Positions 1 through 6,107 of a stretch of 8,089 nt of DNA are shown one piece after another. The notes beneath the pieces are model-generated. The model saw nothing but the letters and a program-made list of their open reading frames with translations, had not been told where the DNA came from and did not search any database. The number at the start of each line of letters is the position of its first letter. Within the stretch, counting starts at the first letter, position 1. Origin of the DNA: Thermoplasmata archaeon (lineage in GTDB: Archaea; Thermoplasmatota; Thermoplasmata; Thermoplasmatales; Thermoplasmataceae); the NCBI GenBank assembly GCA_021811505.1, contig JAJZOM010000001.1, positions 1 to 8,089 on the forward strand, given 5' to 3'. The position numbers and the translations under genes are program-made.

Positions 1-56
1 TATAATTTTTGGTCTTCAATCTCTCTGTATTGTACCCGCTACCCCGCCCACAAATG

Positions 57-63
57 TTAAATA
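57..63 (+). promoter_or_regulatory. TATA box for the first membrane-protein gene
   Basis: TTAAATA is centred 24 nt before the ATG at 84, the spacing expected when transcription starts at or beside the start codon (archaeal leaderless mRNA). The same heptamer sits at the same distance before the transposase ATG at 7586, so the motif is internally repeated in the window. No Shine-Dalgarno-like sequence lies between box and ATG. This spacing is the main reason for choosing 84 over the upstream TTG at 9 or the ATG at 54. Confidence 0.6.
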
Positions 64-83
64 GTATCACCAAGTGTGTAATT

Positions 84-893
84 ATGGGTAAAAAGCTAGG
101 TGTGGCTTTTTCCATTGTTGGTGCAGCAATGGTGATAATTTCCATATCAGGACTGCAAAGTGCGGGACATGATCCCCTTTCAAGCCTGAATAATATTTAT
201 CAGACGACCGGAGGAAGCCAGTACAAAATTTCACAGAAATTGGCAGGCTACGCTCAACTGTATGACTTCAAAAAAGGTAGCAGCAATGTCAGCAATTTAC
301 GGATATCAGGAACAGAAATTCAATTAGTGGTCACAAATCTGTCGTTCAAAAGTCCAGATATGTCGGGATATACGATCAAGGCATTAGAAAACAATCAACT
401 GTTATCCTATCTTGTTACAGTATTACAGAACGATGGTCCAAGCACTACAATGACTTTGATTCCGCTGTATTCCAATAGCATAAATACCACCCAATCAGCA
501 AACATTCCCAACTACAAGCAGGATGCAGGCAGCAGTAGTCCTTCATCAATACATGTGAAAACCGCCGGTTATCCGATATCCGATGTACAGAACGTCTTTT
601 CGATGGGATGGCTGGGTTGGTTCCTCTCATTCAATGAGGCAGGAACATATAATTTGATACAGGACATGGGATCGTTATCCTTACTTTTGGGTTTTCTATC
701 ATATTGTATCGGGGCATTAGTAGTTGCTTCATTTGTGGCCTTTCTTGCCAGTCTCCTGCTTGGACTCGGAGCTATTTTAATTGCAAACCTTGATCTGAGT
801 GGCGGGAATAATGGAGTATATTTTGATGGAGCCTATGGAACGTTAACGGGATGTGGGACCCCGTGGACACATTCAATTCCCTGGTGGGCATAA
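84..893 (+). CDS. Membrane protein of unknown function, 269 aa
   Basis: I do not recognise a family. With the start at 84 the protein opens with a Lys-containing N-terminus and a hydrophobic stretch (about residues 5-24) that reads as a signal anchor or first transmembrane helix. A polar Ser/Asn/Thr-rich region of about 165 residues follows, probably outside the membrane. A long hydrophobic block at about 196-237, enough for two helices, comes next, then a short Gly/Trp-rich tail (about 240-269). The stop TAA is followed directly by the ATG of the next gene, so the two are almost certainly translated together. The frame is open upstream to a TTG at 9, but the TATA box at 57-63 would lie inside that longer version, so 84 is preferred. 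The extracytoplasmic domain has no cysteine pairs, metal motif or repeats that I can see. Function is unknown; a surface or secretion-associated role would be only a guess. Confidence 0.7.
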   Translation: MGKKLGVAFSIVGAAMVIISISGLQSAGHDPLSSLNNIYQTTGGSQYKISQKLAGYAQLYDFKKGSSNVSNLRISGTEIQLVVTNLSFKSPDMSGYTIKALENNQLLSYLVTVLQNDGPSTTMTLIPLYSNSINTTQSANIPNYKQDAGSSSPSSIHVKTAGYPISDVQNVFSMGWLGWFLSFNEAGTYNLIQDMGSLSLLLGFLSYCIGALVVASFVAFLASLLLGLGAILIANLDLSGGNNGVYFDGAYGTLTGCGTPWTHSIPWWA

Positions 894-1124
894 ATGGATC
901 GATTGAGAAAACTCAGTTTAATTCATCTGATACCATTTACAGCTGCTTCCATATCTTTCATTTTATCTATGACAGAGTACTATCTGCTCTCAAATATCTC
1001 TTTTGCAACATATAAGTACTGGATGGAAAATATTTCGCTCCCTATCCTCGCTGTCGCAATTCTGGCCGGCATCCCAAGATTGTATTACCTGTGGAAGAGG
1101 ATGAGAGGCAATCGGTTGGAATAG
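894..1124 (+). CDS. Small two-helix membrane protein, 76 aa
   Basis: The ATG abuts the TAA of the preceding gene (TAAATG), so translation is probably coupled and the two products may work together. The protein begins with a basic stretch (MDRLRK), has a hydrophobic helix at about residues 9-30, a short loop rich in aromatic residues, a second hydrophobic helix at about 47-65, and a strongly basic end (WKRMRGNR). By the positive-inside rule both termini should be cytoplasmic. No family is recognised and no catalytic motif is visible. The short length and lack of a homologue I can name leave some doubt, but the tight junction with the upstream gene supports it. Confidence 0.55.
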   Translation: MDRLRKLSLIHLIPFTAASISFILSMTEYYLLSNISFATYKYWMENISLPILAVAILAGIPRLYYLWKRMRGNRLE

Positions 1125-1196
1125 AATTTAACTGTAGACTTTTTCTAAAAAATCGGGTCAATCCGGGTAGCCCCTCCAAATCTGATGTACATCCGG

Positions 1197-1213
1197 ACCT
1201 GTATTTTTCAGGT
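1197..1213. repeat. Short hairpin upstream of the IS5 transposase fragment
   Basis: ACCTG (1197-1201) and CAGGT (1209-1213) are perfect inverted arms around a 7-nt T-rich loop, inside the IS left end and before the transposase start. Such structures in IS leaders can limit transcription read-in from outside, but a 5-bp stem could also be chance. Confidence 0.3.
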
Positions 1214-1241
1214 TTGAATTACCATTATTCATGCCTATTTC

Positions 1242-1565
1242 ATGTATGTTATAATGAGCTCATTGCGTGATTTCAGCATTCCCGAAGCGTATAAACAGAT
1301 CAGAAGCATGGACACACTTGCCAGTCTCGAACCAATGGTTGACTGGAACTCCCTGGGATCCATGGTGTCTGTTCTCTTCAAAAACAACACAGAGAAAGGC
1401 GGAAGGCCGAACTTCCATGAGGTCACCATGATCAAGACATTATTCATACAGGAACTTTACGGCCTCAGTGATGAGGCAACGGAAAGGGAACTCTATGATC
1501 GGATATCATTCAGGCATTTCCTCCGCTACCCGGACAAGATGCCCGACGCTTGTAAACCCGGTTGA
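1242..1565 (+). pseudogene. Truncated IS5-family transposase, N-terminal part
   Basis: The first ~102 codons resemble the N-terminal (DUF772-type) region of IS5-family transposases: a leading helix region, then GRPNFHEVTMIKTLFIQELY followed by a segment on the pattern of LSDEATERELYDRISFRHFL and ending at KMPDA. In full-length relatives this point is followed by the DDE catalytic domain, none of which is present. Here the frame instead reads CKPG and stops at 1563-1565 on entering the right inverted repeat. The product could not catalyse transposition, though a fragment of this size could still bind ends. ATG 1242 and ATG 1254 are both possible starts; a weak TATA-like TTTGAATT (1213-1220) suits 1242. 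Confidence 0.75.
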
Positions 1566-1590
1566 CTTTTTTCCAAAAAAGGCGGGAGTT

Positions 1591-1725
1591 CAGGATTATC
1601 GTGATCTTATAGTCATCCGAATAGTATTTGTCGACAAGTCCGAGCCATTTCACAAATTCATTACGTATTTCCACCATTTTGTAATCAGCAGGTCAGGGGA
1701 TCGAAAACCTCCAGTGGCTTACTAT
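1591..1725 (-). pseudogene. Frameshifted fragment of a DDE transposase (IS630-like), minus strand
   Basis: Read on the minus strand, 1677-1591 gives MVEIRNEFVKWLGLVDKYY followed by SDDYKITIIL. This fits the run-up to the second catalytic Asp (IILDN..H) in IS630-type transposases. The open frame continues to divergent residues exactly where the IS5-derived end begins, so the catalytic DN is missing. Upstream, another minus frame (about 1725-1693) reads KPLEVFDPLTC and joins the first after a one-base shift, as expected of a decayed gene. Seen: the two adjoining frames and the abrupt break at about 1590. The IS630 assignment is inferred from this single motif region and could be wrong; another DDE family is possible. 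The junction suggests the IS5-type element landed in, or recombined with, this older element. Confidence 0.4.
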
Positions 1726-1781
1726 TAAACCTATGAAATTATCGGTCCTAGCAATATCCAGCATCTCCGATTTAAGCTAAA

Positions 1782-2117
1782 TTCTTTGAGGAAGGGAGCA
1801 GCGAGATGCATACACTGATCAGCTCCATCAGAAACCTCCTAGAACTCACCTCTTAACGGTGGAAGAGATACCAGATTGATTCAATCAGCTGCTCGTATGC
1901 AAACAGGAACGGGAAGAACAACACGGTATATCCAAGCCGATATTTATCATCGGAGATAGAGCACATTGAGGAAAATAAATCAAGGCATTGTGATTATGCC
2001 CTGTTGACTGCCATATGTGCTAGCAAGATTTCCGCCGTGGCCCAGTGGTACGGCACCAGAGACCATGTTTTTAACAATGCAGTTGCCTTGAAAGAATGTA
2101 TCTCTAGTCATATATAA
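1782..2117 (+). pseudogene. Decayed open frame, unidentified
   Basis: One forward frame runs from after TAA 1773-1775 to TAA 2115-2117 with a single internal stop, TAA at 1854-1856. The part before it includes an ATG at 1806 (MHTLISSIRNLLELTS). The part after it is 86 codons without ATG, ending in a helical-looking segment CDYALLTAICASKISAVAQW then YGTRDHV. The composition reads like real protein rather than random sequence. The spacing of D.ALL.A and YGT faintly recalls the end of DUF892/YciF ferritin-like proteins, but the usual metal-binding residues are absent and I do not claim that identity. It sits in the IS-rich stretch and has no promoter I can see. Together with the neighbouring fragment it accounts for most of 1583-2117; nothing else is recognised there. 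Confidence 0.25.
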
Positions 2118-2174
2118 TCTGCATTCCCAGGGACAAAGAGCATTTTTGACTTTGAACTCATCCGAACTATTCTG

Positions 2175-2198
2175 AAGTTACCCCCGTTGGGGTACCTT
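2175..2198. repeat. GC-rich hairpin upstream of the oxidase operon
   Basis: TACCCC (2179-2184) pairs with GGGGTA (2189-2194) around a CGTT loop. Outside one mismatch, AAG (2175-2177) pairs with CTT (2196-2198). It lies about 60 nt after the decayed frame and about 50 nt before the pox TATA box. It could be an operator, or an RNA structure ending transcription from the left, although no T-run follows directly as archaeal terminators usually need. Confidence 0.4.
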
Positions 2199-2226
2199 GT
2201 TTTGATGGAAACGGAATATCCGTGAT

Positions 2227-2244
2227 TCCCTAAGAACGTAGGGA
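2227..2244. promoter_or_regulatory. Inverted repeat abutting the pox TATA box (possible operator)
   Basis: TCCCTA (2227-2232) and TAGGGA (2239-2244) are perfect inverted arms separated by 6 nt. The right arm ends at the base where the TATA-like TTGAATA begins, so a dimeric protein bound here would overlap the BRE/TFB site. That is a typical position for an archaeal activator or repressor. No consensus for a named regulator is recognised. Confidence 0.4.
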
Positions 2245-2251
2245 TTGAATA
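2245..2251 (+). promoter_or_regulatory. TATA-like box for the pox-ndh operon
   Basis: TTGAATA, one base off the TTAAATA used elsewhere in the window, is centred 23 nt before the ATG at 2271. This supports 2271 as a leaderless start. A later in-frame ATG at 2289 has a weak GTGAT (2281-2285) in Shine-Dalgarno position and is the alternative. Confidence 0.45.
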
Positions 2252-2270
2252 GATACCAGTTACATGAATA

Positions 2271-3971
2271 ATGAGGCGAAGTGATGACATGAGCGAGAAT
2301 GTTGCTGAAATGATCGTTGATTCGCTGGTTAAAAGCAGAGTTGGAAGGATATATGGGGTTCCCGGAGACTCAATTAATCCCCTTGTCGAAGCGATAAGAC
2401 GTAGTGGAAAGATAAAGTACGTGCAGGTGAGGCATGAAGAGGGAGGAGCATTTGCAGCATCCTTTGATTCCAAATTCAATGGGAGTCTATCTGCATGCTT
2501 CGGCACTTCTGGCCCGGGATCGATACACCTTCTCAATGGTCTGTATGATGCAAAGATGGACAGGGCTTCAGTAATTGCAATTACCGGACAGGTAAGCACA
2601 GACCTGATTGGGAGAAATTCACACCAGGAATTTGATCTAGTCAGGCTGTTTGACGACGTAACTGTATTCAATCGCCTCGTAACGGATGCGGAAAGCGCCC
2701 CATATTTAGTTGCAAGAGCGATACGGGAGGCAAGATTGTCTCATGGGGTAGCACACCTGAATTTTCCCGTGAACCTTTTGAATCAAAGGCTGGAGAACCA
2801 GGAACGTTACTTGGCCGAACCACCGAAAGCGGTCTACAGCCCCGACTTAACCCAGGTTGCGAAGCTAATAGAAAAAAGCAAGAGGCCAGCGCTTCTGATT
2901 GGGGCTGGAACAATAGACGAAAGCGATTTGCTGGACACGTTATCAGAGAAAATCGGTGCTCCCGTCATATACTCATTACTTGGCAAAGGAGTAATGGCAG
3001 ACGACGATCCAAGGGTAATGGGTGGGCTGGGCCTGCTCGGTTCCAGGCCTGGTCTATCAGCAATCAAGAAATCTGACCTAATAATAGCGGTTGGTTCCTC
3101 CTTTCCCTATCGTAAGTACATACCGGATGACAGGAAGATAGTTCACGTTGATATAGACGCAGGGGCTCCAAACAGGGTATTCAATGCTTCAGTCCCTGTT
3201 CTTTCCAGTTCGCACGATTTCCTGAGTTCCATAATTGGAAAAATACCGATAAAGACGGATAAGTTTTTTGATGAACTCCAGGAAACCAGAAGAGAATGGC
3301 ACGAGCGTTTGACGGAAGACGAGAAACGTTCCACCGAGGGTGTGAATCCTATGATGCTGGCCCGAGCCCTGTCTGAAGAAGCAGAAATGGGGGCTACCAT
3401 CGTCACCGATACTGGCAACACCACCGTGTGGATCGCGAGACATTTTCAAGCTTCTTCCGGACAGAGGTTCCTCTTTTCGGGAGGGCTCGCTTCCATGGGT
3501 AACGCACTACCAGGCGCACTTGGTATCGCGATGTCGCAGGATAAACCCGTTATAGTCGCAGTGGGAGATGGAGGACTGGCAATGACGATGATGGAACTTT
3601 CCACCGTTAAGAAATATAACATTCCACTGAAGATCGTGGTTTTCAACAACAGCAAACTCGCCATGATCAAGTTTGAACAGGAAGTGCAGGGCTTTCCTGA
3701 GTGGGGCATAGATCTCTACAATCCAGATTTTTCAGTGGTAGCGAAAGCGTACGGCATTGACTCGGACAGGATTATGGGAAACGGAAATCTAAGGGGAAAC
3801 GTTAGAAACATGCTCGATCATGACGGGCCATTCCTTCTGGAGGCTATTACTGATCCAGACGTAAGGCCTATGCCTCCAAAAGTCACCGTCGAGCAGGCTG
3901 CTGGCTACTTGACTGCGAACATTCGTGAACATGTTGGATACATCCCAGAAGCGGCTCAGATGAGGGACTGA
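2271..3971 (+). CDS. poxB: Pyruvate oxidase-like thiamine-diphosphate/FAD enzyme (PoxB type), 566 aa
   Basis: It probably oxidises pyruvate to acetate and CO2 and passes the electrons through FAD to membrane quinone, as E. coli PoxB does. The family's three domains are visible: N-terminal pyrimidine-binding (about 8-175), central FAD-binding (about 190-330) and C-terminal pyrophosphate-binding (about 355-530). The catalytic Glu lies in RHEEGGAFAA (R54-H55-E56); acetolactate synthases normally have RHEQ there. The central domain has GSSFPYRKY (275-283), matching PoxB's GTQFPYRAF. The thiamine-diphosphate motif runs from GDGG (432-435) to NN (459-460). Near the C-terminus VEQAAGY echoes PoxB KLEQAKGF. 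Length is close to E. coli PoxB (572 aa), but the last ~25 residues diverge, so lipid activation through a C-terminal helix cannot be assumed. Its stop overlaps the next gene's start by one base. Another ThDP oxidase or decarboxylase acting on a different 2-oxo acid remains possible. ATG 2271 fits the TATA box; ATG 2289 is the alternative. Confidence 0.85.
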   Translation: MRRSDDMSENVAEMIVDSLVKSRVGRIYGVPGDSINPLVEAIRRSGKIKYVQVRHEEGGAFAASFDSKFNGSLSACFGTSGPGSIHLLNGLYDAKMDRASVIAITGQVSTDLIGRNSHQEFDLVRLFDDVTVFNRLVTDAESAPYLVARAIREARLSHGVAHLNFPVNLLNQRLENQERYLAEPPKAVYSPDLTQVAKLIEKSKRPALLIGAGTIDESDLLDTLSEKIGAPVIYSLLGKGVMADDDPRVMGGLGLLGSRPGLSAIKKSDLIIAVGSSFPYRKYIPDDRKIVHVDIDAGAPNRVFNASVPVLSSSHDFLSSIIGKIPIKTDKFFDELQETRREWHERLTEDEKRSTEGVNPMMLARALSEEAEMGATIVTDTGNTTVWIARHFQASSGQRFLFSGGLASMGNALPGALGIAMSQDKPVIVAVGDGGLAMTMMELSTVKKYNIPLKIVVFNNSKLAMIKFEQEVQGFPEWGIDLYNPDFSVVAKAYGIDSDRIMGNGNLRGNVRNMLDHDGPFLLEAITDPDVRPMPPKVTVEQAAGYLTANIREHVGYIPEAAQMRD

Positions 3972-5239
3972 TGATGATGACTTACCAGAACACCACAAAT
4001 CCTGAGAGAAAGTCTGTGGTCATCATAGGCTTCGGGTTTGGAGGGTTTTCTCTTGTCCGATCATTTCACAAACAGGCGAGGAAATTTGGAATAGCCTCCT
4101 CAATAATCACGGTGATCAACAAGACAGACCAGCTTACCTTCACCCCCCTGTTACCCATGGTATCGGGGGGTACGGTAAGGCCATCAAGCGTGATCGAGAA
4201 CATATCGCGCACTTCCGAAAGATTTGGTTTCACCTTCGTTAACGCTACTGCCAAGAGAATCAACATGCAGGATAGAATGGTAGAAACTGACAGGGGAGGG
4301 TTCAAATTTGACTATGTTGTGGTCGCAACCGGTTCATCAGACAATTTCTTTGGGATTCCCGGTGCGGAAAGCAACACGCATTCCCTCAGGAACGTATCGG
4401 ATGCCCAGTTCATTACGTCGCAGAGCAGGCATCTCGTGGATAAATGCCGAGCTCAGCATACTCCTGGCCAGAGAAACGAGGCATCTTTCGTGATCGTGGG
4501 TGGAGGACTGTCCGGTGTTGAAACTGCGCTAAGCCTCAATAATTCTATCAAACAGAAAGGTGGTGACACCTGCAGGTATCAGAAAAATGGTGTCTACTTA
4601 ATAGAAGCGGGAGAAAGAGTTCTCCCCAAGGAGCAGAAATCCGTTTCAGATATTTCACTCAAGGAACTTATTTCTTCTGGAATTCATGTACTTACGGGGA
4701 CGAAGGTCTCAAGCGTAAACCAAGGGATTGTTCACCTTAGCGACGGAAGTGAAATTGTAGCAGAGGAAGTGATCTGGACTGCCGGAATTAAGCCGAATGC
4801 TATTGCCATAGATCATCAAGGCAATGGAGAATATCACGAGACGGGAAAGATCCCCGTTGACTCCTGCTTGCAGAGCAAGGAATTTCCCAACGTTTTTGCA
4901 CTTGGGGATTGTGCTTTAATCTTTGATGAGAAAGGAGAACGCCTTCCGGAGAACGCCTCTGTTGCGGTTCAGGAAGGCGAATATCTTGGAAAACAACTTG
5001 CGAATATCATTGGTTCAGGGAAATCTCCGCGCCATCCCTTCAAGCATTGGGATCTGGGACACATTATCGCATTGGGATCGGATAACATATATGTTGGTCC
5101 AAAGAAAGCAATATTGCGTGGGAAACTTGCAGGTCTCTTCGCCTTCACTGTTTCCATGCTGGATCTGTTTTCATGGGAAAACAGGCATGGCGTCTTGTTC
5201 GACGAGATAATATTCCGACTCCACAAAAGAAAAGCATGA
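3971..5239 (+). CDS. ndh: Type II NADH:quinone dehydrogenase-like flavoprotein, 422 aa
   Basis: It belongs to the pyridine-nucleotide disulfide oxidoreductase-like family that includes NDH-2 and sulfide:quinone reductases, and probably moves electrons from NAD(P)H to quinone without pumping protons. The FAD dinucleotide fold shows GFGFGG (20-25). LTFTPLLP, followed by a Gly-Thr turn, is typical of NDH-2. ATGS (119-122) and the second nucleotide fold VGGGLSGVE (176-184) follow, then WTAGIKPN (269-276) and the FAD-binding ALGDCA (310-315). VAVQEGEYLG around Q334 corresponds to the A.Q quinone-site motif of NDH-2. The C-terminal ~60 residues are amphipathic and basic, suiting a peripheral membrane anchor. 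I see no conserved Cys pair pointing to sulfide oxidation, so NDH-2 is preferred, though substrate cannot be settled here. Its ATG overlaps the oxidase stop (TGATG); two further in-frame ATGs (3974, 3977) follow. The pairing implies a shared entry point to the quinone pool. Confidence 0.85.
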   Translation: MMMTYQNTTNPERKSVVIIGFGFGGFSLVRSFHKQARKFGIASSIITVINKTDQLTFTPLLPMVSGGTVRPSSVIENISRTSERFGFTFVNATAKRINMQDRMVETDRGGFKFDYVVVATGSSDNFFGIPGAESNTHSLRNVSDAQFITSQSRHLVDKCRAQHTPGQRNEASFVIVGGGLSGVETALSLNNSIKQKGGDTCRYQKNGVYLIEAGERVLPKEQKSVSDISLKELISSGIHVLTGTKVSSVNQGIVHLSDGSEIVAEEVIWTAGIKPNAIAIDHQGNGEYHETGKIPVDSCLQSKEFPNVFALGDCALIFDEKGERLPENASVAVQEGEYLGKQLANIIGSGKSPRHPFKHWDLGHIIALGSDNIYVGPKKAILRGKLAGLFAFTVSMLDLFSWENRHGVLFDEIIFRLHKRKA

Positions 5240-5345
5240 TTCCTGAGTCAAGGTCCTTATGAAATCAATCCCAAACTATTCAGGCATTACCATAATACCA
5301 CAATTCTGCTCTCAACGACAGGGGTTCATGAAATGAACGTAACTT
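5240..5345. other. Gap between ndh and the YwiC-like gene
   Basis: This 106-nt spacer holds a weak TATA-like CCATAATACC (5290-5299) and the inverted repeat 5324-5338 listed separately. No T-run terminator is visible after ndh, so read-through from the upstream operon is likely. Two ATGs in the spacer (5328, 5333) open only short frames out of phase with the gene. Confidence 0.4.
5324..5338. promoter_or_regulatory. Perfect inverted repeat before the YwiC-like gene
   Basis: GTTCATgaaATGAAC has perfect 6-bp arms and a 3-nt spacer, ending 7 nt before the TTG start at 5346. If transcription starts about 24 nt after CCATAATACC (5290-5299), it lies at the beginning of the transcript. It could be a DNA operator or a short RNA hairpin blocking the start. 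Confidence 0.35.
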
Positions 5346-6107
5346 TTGCCAAGGGAACACGGGTTGACCGTAACATGGGCAGCGACCCTTCTGCTTTCTA
5401 TTTTACTGGCAAAATACCTGAGTATCCCCGGTATAGTTCTCTTTTGCATGAGTTTGCCAACCATAACAATGTATGATCCCATTCTTGACGCTCTCAGGAT
5501 CTGGAAGATAAGAAGAGTAAATCCACTCACCACCTTGAATGAGAATCTGAGCCTTTGACAGAAGATCCTTATGTTTATTCTTGGCACCACGGCTGGAGGG
5601 GGAGTTGCACAGAGTTTCGCACCATTGATTGCATTTGCAGTTTCAGTCATTTTACTGGTTATGCTAATTGTTTTTACAAAACTTTTACAGGAGAGGAACC
5701 CTTTCGCCAGATCCCTTTCAGTTGTTTTCGTAGCCTCACAGTTTGTCTTGCTTCATAGCGCATTTACCGGCGTGCTCACGTATGCTGAGGCAAGAGACTT
5801 TGCTTTTCTGGCGCTGATAAATGTCATCATCGTCGTCAGCGTTGGGCTCATTATGAATGCCAGGATTGGTAATGAAAACAGGAAACAGTCAGGCTTCCAG
5901 ACAGGAATATGCCTGGTCGCTGGTTCGGCAGAGATACTGTACCCGCTCACCATGAGTCTCCCTTTGGAGTTTGTTGTATTTCTGGCAACAGCTGTAATAG
6001 TTTCTCTCACATTTGTTGCTGCAAGGAATCTCTCAATGAAAAGAATTGGATTACTTTCATCTCTCTGGACAATTATAACGGTCTTGGTTCTGGTATTTGG
6101 TCCCTGA
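5346..6107 (+). pseudogene. YwiC-like multi-pass membrane protein interrupted by an in-frame TGA
   Basis: One reading frame runs from TTG 5346 to TGA 6105-6107 (253 residues counting the interruption) and is broken only by TGA at 5556-5558. The upper part (70 aa) begins PREHGLTVTW, matching the P(K/R)(Q/E)HGAW opening of YwiC-like proteins, and has two helices. The lower part reads QKILMFILGTTAGGG straight after the stop, can restart at ATG 5571 (178 aa) and has about seven more helices, ending LLSSLWTIITVLVLVFGP. Joined length is close to B. subtilis YwiC (239 aa), a membrane protein of unknown function encoded beside nitrate-respiration genes. CGA to TGA is a one-base change. TGA also terminates pox, ndh and the hemerythrin gene, so code reassignment is unlikely. 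Decay, reinitiation as two polypeptides, or a sequence error are the options. No ATG start exists in this frame ahead of the TTG, since TAA at 5340-5342 closes it. Confidence 0.65.
5571..6107 (+). CDS. C-terminal part of the YwiC-like protein as a separate reading frame
   Basis: If the TGA at 5556-5558 is real, ribosomes could restart at this ATG 12 nt downstream and make a 178-residue membrane protein. About seven hydrophobic helices are visible, with basic loops such as LLQERNPFARS and ARNLSMKR. No Shine-Dalgarno sequence or separate promoter precedes the ATG, so expression would depend on reinitiation. Whether the two halves would assemble as a split transporter-like protein is speculation. 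Confidence 0.4.
   Translation: MFILGTTAGGGVAQSFAPLIAFAVSVILLVMLIVFTKLLQERNPFARSLSVVFVASQFVLLHSAFTGVLTYAEARDFAFLALINVIIVVSVGLIMNARIGNENRKQSGFQTGICLVAGSAEILYPLTMSLPLEFVVFLATAVIVSLTFVAARNLSMKRIGLLSSLWTIITVLVLVFGP

Larger units (their letters stand above)
1134..1582 (+). mobile_element. Internally deleted IS5-family element (about 450 bp)
   Basis: The left end near 1134-1168 and the right end near 1556-1582 share matching modules. An AT palindrome (C-T5-CT-A6 at 1139-1152; CTTTTTTCCAAAAAAG at 1566-1581) lies on the outside, and GTCAATCCGGGT (1157-1168) is matched by the reverse complement of ACCCGGTTGAC (1556-1566) on the inside. Between them lies only the first part of an IS5-type transposase, which then jumps straight into the right end. 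Seen: the paired ends and the truncated frame. Inferred: one internal deletion removed the catalytic part, leaving a short element that could move only if a full-length relative supplies transposase. Spacing between the two modules differs between ends (4 nt versus 0), and exact termini and target duplication cannot be fixed. Confidence 0.5.

Noticed and set aside
1566..1581. CTTTTTTCCAAAAAAG as a transcription terminator
   Set aside because: The two-base spacer does not allow a normal hairpin loop, and the same palindromic module occurs at the other IS end (1139-1152), so it is better explained as part of the element's termini.
1468..1728. Forward 86-codon open frame running from the IS5 fragment into the flank
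   Set aside because: It starts inside the transposase in another phase, crosses the element boundary and lies opposite the minus-strand transposase fragment; it has no family-like content.
2108..3998. Several long minus-strand open frames opposite the oxidase gene
   Set aside because: They are out-of-phase antisense frames of a clearly recognisable conserved gene, Ser/Pro-rich and without family motifs.
5556..5558. TGA reassigned to an amino acid in this organism
   Set aside because: TGA is the natural stop of the oxidase, dehydrogenase and hemerythrin genes in this window, with coding signal ending there, so a general code change is not supported.
5555..5758. 67-codon forward frame bridging the broken YwiC-like gene
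   Set aside because: Its translation is Cys/His/Phe-rich without membrane helices, while the other phase gives a coherent YwiC-like protein on both sides of the TGA.
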